NCBI RefSeq assembly: GCF_017639205.1
Contig: NZ_CP071139.1
Coordinates: 1,674,001 to 1,738,000 of the forward strand
From: Streptomyces nojiriensis
Lineage (GTDB): Bacteria > Actinomycetota > Actinomycetes > Streptomycetales > Streptomycetaceae
Direction of reading: 5' to 3'
Length of the DNA: 64,000 nucleotides
Under the pieces are notes generated by a model that did no database searches, was not told the DNA's origin, and was given only the letters and a program-made list of their open reading frames with translations. Within the stretch, counting starts at the first letter, position 1, and each line of letters starts with the position of its first letter. Shown here one piece after another: positions 61,112 through 64,000 of the stretch. The translations under genes were made by a program, and so were the position numbers.

Positions 61112-62530
61112 TCACAGGTCCTTGATACGCCGGAAGGGGCGGTCCGCCTCCAGCGCGAACGCGACCTCCAGCAGTTTCCGTTCACTGCCGGGGCGGCCGG
61201 AGACAATGACGCCGATGGGCAACCCCTCGTCCGTCGCGCTCGCGGCGGGCACCGAGATCGACGGTGTGCCCACGACGTTGTCGACCGGTGTGAACGCCAC
61301 GTACGTGAGGATCCGTTCGATCAGCGTCGGGTAGGGAACGGCCGGGCTGAGGTGCCCGATCGGCGGCGTGGTGCGCGCGAGCACGGGCGAGAGCACGAGG
61401 TCGAGCCCGCGGAACGCCGCCGCGTACGCCTCCTTCGTACGCTGCAGCCTCCGCAGCACGCCCGGAGTGCGCTGCCAGTTCTTCAGGTACGTCTCGCGCA
61501 GCCCGCGGCTGAGGCCGTCGGTGCGGCGCCGGTCGAAGTCCGCGCCGAGGGTCCGGCCCGTGACGCCGAGGAGGAACGACAGCATCCCCCAGTACGTGAG
61601 GAAGTCGTCGGTGAAGCCGGCGTCGATGGCCGGCGCCACGGGCTCCACCGTGTGGCCCAGCCGCTCCAGCGTGGCCACTGTCTCCGTGACGGCCGCCCGG
61701 GTGGCGGGGTCGGAGTGGACGCCGTTCGGCGAATCCAGCAGGAACCCGATGCGCAACCGCCGCCCCGAGGGTCCTTCGACCAGGCCCAGGGGCGGCAGCT
61801 TCGGGTTGCGCCAGTACGTCTCGGCGGCGGCGAGGAACGCGGCGGTGTCCCGCACGGAACGGCTCACGATTCCGTCGGAGACGAGGTCAAGCGGCAGTTG
61901 ACGGCTCTGGGCGTTCGCCACGACCCTGCCCCGGGTGGGCTTGAGACCGACGAGTCCGCAGCAGGCGGCGGGAATCCGGATCGAGCCACCGCCGTCGTTG
62001 GCGTGCGCGATCGGCACCGCCCCGGCGGCGACGAGCGCCGCGCTGCCGCCCGACGAACCGCCGGCCGAGTGGCCCGTGTGCCACGGGTTGCGCACGGGCT
62101 CGGCATCCTCGTACTCCGTGGTCGGGCTGAACCCGAACTCGGGCAGCCGTGTCTTGCCCAGCACCGTGACGCCGCTGCTCAGGAACTGCCGCGCGAACGG
62201 CGCGTGCCGGCGTGCGGCCCTCGGAGTGAAGGCCGCGCTGCCGTGGCCGGTGGGCAGTCCCAGGTAGTCGGTGTTGTCCTTGACGAAAGTCGGCACCCCT
62301 GCGAAGGCACCGCCCATCCGGGGGGTGGGGTGCGCGGGGACCTCGCCGTGCACCTGGACCGCGTTGAGCCGCGCCTCGACCGCCCGCACCCGTTCCGCCG
62401 CGTCCCGGGCGACCTCGGCGGCGCCGACCTCGCCCCGCCGGATCGCCGCGGCCAGACCGACGGCGTCATGCTCCCCCAGTGCGTCGTCCCGGAAAGCGTG
62501 CACCGTGGCCGGTTCCTCGAAAGCCGTCAC
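61112..62530 (-). CDS. Amidase signature family enzyme
   Basis: A 472-aa amidase. Ser-Ser-Lys catalytic set: Lys84 (PTFVKDNTDY), the SGGS loop HSAGGSSGGSAALVAAG with cis-Ser159/160, and the nucleophile Ser183 in DGGGSIRIPAACCG. Downstream KPTRGRV and PSISVPAASATDEGLPIGV match the family. It hydrolyses an amide such as a carboxamide or lactam; the substrate cannot be deduced. GTG 62530 with GAGG upstream. A single-gene unit ended by the hairpin at 61045-61076. Confidence 0.9.
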   Translation of the reverse strand: MTAFEEPATVHAFRDDALGEHDAVGLAAAIRRGEVGAAEVARDAAERVRAVEARLNAVQVHGEVPAHPTPRMGGAFAGVPTFVKDNTDYLGLPTGHGSAAFTPRAARRHAPFARQFLSSGVTVLGKTRLPEFGFSPTTEYEDAEPVRNPWHTGHSAGGSSGGSAALVAAGAVPIAHANDGGGSIRIPAACCGLVGLKPTRGRVVANAQSRQLPLDLVSDGIVSRSVRDTAAFLAAAETYWRNPKLPPLGLVEGPSGRRLRIGFLLDSPNGVHSDPATRAAVTETVATLERLGHTVEPVAPAIDAGFTDDFLTYWGMLSFLLGVTGRTLGADFDRRRTDGLSRGLRETYLKNWQRTPGVLRRLQRTKEAYAAAFRGLDLVLSPVLARTTPPIGHLSPAVPYPTLIERILTYVAFTPVDNVVGTPSISVPAASATDEGLPIGVIVSGRPGSERKLLEVAFALEADRPFRRIKDL

Positions 62531-62633
62531 CGCTACCTCATCACCCGGTCGTGTGGATGGTCGTCCGCCATCATCCCTTACTGCCGAGTAACACGTGAGG
62601 GGTCGGCCGACCCGTCTGCGCGGCCGCCGAGCC

Positions 62634-63428
62634 TCAGACCCCTCCGACCACCCGTTCTCGTGCGGGGCGGCGGTCGGACTCGCTGAACCGCTTCATCAAT
62701 GCCCTCAGCTCGTGGCTCGGTCCCACCCCGAGTTCGCGCCGGGTCAAGCCGCGGTAGGCGTCGTAGCTGCGCAAGGCCTCCACCAGGTTCCCCTCCGCCA
62801 AGTGGGCTTCGATCAGGGCACGTTGGGCGCTCTCCCGCAGCGGTTCGGCACCGACCGCCACCAGGGCGGATTCGACGGCCTCGGCATGGCGGCCCACACG
62901 GGACAGCTGGCGACTCAGCGCCTCCAGGGCATGCAGCAGCCGCTGCCGGACGCGTTCGCGCTCCAGCAGCACCCAGTCGTCGTACCAGCCGGGCAGCAGG
63001 TCCAGCGCGTCGGTCCGCCACTTCAGGGCGCACAGGTCCTCGCTCCCGGCGGTACCGCTGATCAGCCGCCCCGCCCAGCCGTACAACACGTACAGATCGA
63101 CCACCGTGTGCTCGCGCACCGAGAGCGAGCACTTGTCGGAGTCGAGCAGGTCGATTCCGGCCGCCTTGAGCCGCCACAGCGCCGACCGCAGGTTGCCGGC
63201 CGCCCGCAGATCGTCGCCGGACGGCCACAGCGTGCCCGCCGCCTGGCGGCGTTCGACGCGCCCGCCGTTGAGTGCGACGAAGGCGAGCAACCGTTTGCTG
63301 CCCTCCGGTACATCTAGCCCCCTCCCCCGGTGAACGACACGCGGCCCGCCGAGGAGGTGGAGGGTCGGCGCGTCCCCCTGCCCGGGAATCCGGACCGGCG
63401 ACTCGAAGAACTGCGGATTCGGATGCAC
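62634..63428 (-). CDS. BTAD-domain regulator (SARP/AfsR-like)
   Basis: A 264-aa protein: an OmpR-like winged helix (about 25-105; LLAFVALNGGRVERRQAAGT, LWPSGDDLRAAGNLRSALWR) followed by a bacterial transcriptional activation domain (about 125-245; LLPGWYDDWVLLERERVRQR, VGAEPLRESAQRALIEAHLA, LVEALRSYDAYRGL). Such small SARP-like activators often control secondary metabolism, but no biosynthetic cluster is visible in the window. ATG at 63428. The partial gene upstream may be co-transcribed. Confidence 0.87.
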   Translation of the reverse strand: MHPNPQFFESPVRIPGQGDAPTLHLLGGPRVVHRGRGLDVPEGSKRLLAFVALNGGRVERRQAAGTLWPSGDDLRAAGNLRSALWRLKAAGIDLLDSDKCSLSVREHTVVDLYVLYGWAGRLISGTAGSEDLCALKWRTDALDLLPGWYDDWVLLERERVRQRLLHALEALSRQLSRVGRHAEAVESALVAVGAEPLRESAQRALIEAHLAEGNLVEALRSYDAYRGLTRRELGVGPSHELRALMKRFSESDRRPARERVVGGV

Positions 63429-63539
63429 AGGCGGTCCTCCCGCTAGAAGCCCGGGGGGCCGATGCTATGCGCACAACGTCACCCGGTCATCACCGAGAGC
63501 GACCGACGGCAACCGAGGGGTCAGGCCTCCGGGATCTGC

Positions 63540-64000
63540 CTAGGGCCCGGATTCCGGCTCCGTCCGGAGCTCTCCGTCCTCCGCGCCCGCCCCGGCCTCT
63601 CCCTCCTGAGAGTGACGTGCGTCAAACCATGAGTCTTCTTCCTGTGGTTCACGACAACGCCGTTGTTCCCGCCGGACGAACGCGACCCAGTTGGTGGCGG
63701 GTTCCCCCCGCCCGTCGACGGGGACCAGCACGTCCACCGCCGCGCTCCCGTCCAGCCGGATGCGGTCACGGTGCTGGGCCTCCTGGACCGCTTGTGCGAC
63801 ATCGGCAAGCCCCACCGCGCAAAATCGCAGGTCCCGGCACGCCTCCAGCCAGATCCGTACCTGTTCGATCTGACCGCGGTCCGGTCCGCCGGTCGTGAGG
63901 GGCAGGTAGCCGGCGGGCGGCAGCTCCGCGATACCCATGCGGTCCAGGGGATACGGAATCGTCCGGGAGGCAGCGGGCTTGACCAGCTCGCCGGTGTCGA
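63540..64000 (-). CDS. C-terminal part of an unknown protein (start beyond window)
   Basis: The minus-strand frame is open from the window edge to the TAG at 63540, encoding at least 153 residues: DTGELVKPAASRTIPYPLDR, ELPPAGYLPLTTGGPDRGQI, EQVRIWLEACRDLRFCAVGL, and a Glu/Arg-rich tail. The ATG at 63938 is internal to sequence of the same protein-like quality, so the true start is probably beyond 64000. Third-position GC supports coding. Family not recognised; it lies 111 bp upstream of the BTAD regulator. Confidence 0.55.
   Translation of the reverse strand, partial: DTGELVKPAASRTIPYPLDRMGIAELPPAGYLPLTTGGPDRGQIEQVRIWLEACRDLRFCAVGLADVAQAVQEAQHRDRIRLDGSAAVDVLVPVDGRGEPATNWVAFVRREQRRCREPQEEDSWFDARHSQEGEAGAGAEDGELRTEPESGP

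Overview
The window is high-GC actinobacterial DNA, almost certainly from a Streptomyces chromosome. The evidence is very GC-rich third codon positions, many GTG starts, AGGAGG-type ribosome binding sites, ATGA/GTGA/TGATG stop-start overlaps, near absence of TTA codons, and typical Streptomyces families (CGNR, BTAD, LAL, ECF41, TIGR04282). No rRNA, tRNA, CRISPR array or intact insertion sequence was seen.

Left region (1-22.9 kb), mixed metabolism and regulation. A flotillin-like protein, cut by the window edge, is followed by a 1,628-aa DUF3686-type AAA ATPase. Next come a decayed sulfite-oxidase gene, TfoX-like and SRPBCC/CGNR genes, a carboxymuconolactone-decarboxylase-like gene, a frameshifted PNPO-like gene and an NTF2-like gene. 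At 11-20 kb lies a membrane/sugar locus: NAD-epimerase, GT2, TIGR04282 glycosyltransferase, methyltransferase, membrane-bound molybdopterin oxidoreductase with a small membrane partner, and a GT87 mannosyltransferase-like protein. Inside it sit a C-terminal scrap of a histidine kinase and a near-identical 18-bp motif in two promoters, suggesting that the locus lost its two-component system. A quinone-oxidoreductase/TetR pair with matching operators and an ECF41 sigma factor with an FAD oxidoreductase complete the region.

Central region (23.0-48.7 kb), an extracellular-type contractile injection system (eCIS) of the Streptomyces CIS class. After transposase scraps and a perfect 36-bp inverted repeat, a long minus-strand run encodes, in transcription order: tail terminator (DUF4255), AAA+ ATPase, sheath, inner tube, a small CxxC protein, a 52-aa DUF6760-type protein, a 1,151-aa Pro/Ala-rich protein with a repeated VQR motif, a second tube protein, LysM baseplate protein, VgrG-like spike, gp25, gpJ-like and gpI-like baseplate proteins, and a zinc-ribbon/membrane/discoidin-like protein. 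A divergent plus-strand gene encodes a CisA-like membrane protein. Flanking the machine are an atypical receiver-LuxR protein, a large LAL regulator carrying two TTA (bldA-dependent) codons, and a DUF4157 (eCIS core domain) protein with an HELDH motif and a long Arg/Ser-rich tail. That last protein is the best cargo candidate. No tail-fibre or PAAR-tip gene is seen, which fits the cytosolic CIS described in Streptomyces.

Right region (49-64 kb), general metabolism. It holds an AraC regulator, an F420-reductase-type oxidoreductase with an IMPase-like protein, a GMC oxidoreductase, a truncated and frameshifted nSTAND/WD40 remnant, a Tat-exported PHP-type metallohydrolase, a subtilisin-family protease, an amidase, a BTAD regulator, and a partial unknown gene at the edge.

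The candidate novel elements are the cargo/scaffold pair of the CIS (DUF4157-SR protein and VQR-repeat protein), its apparently bldA-gated and phosphorylation-independent control, and the flotillin-DUF3686 ATPase pair.
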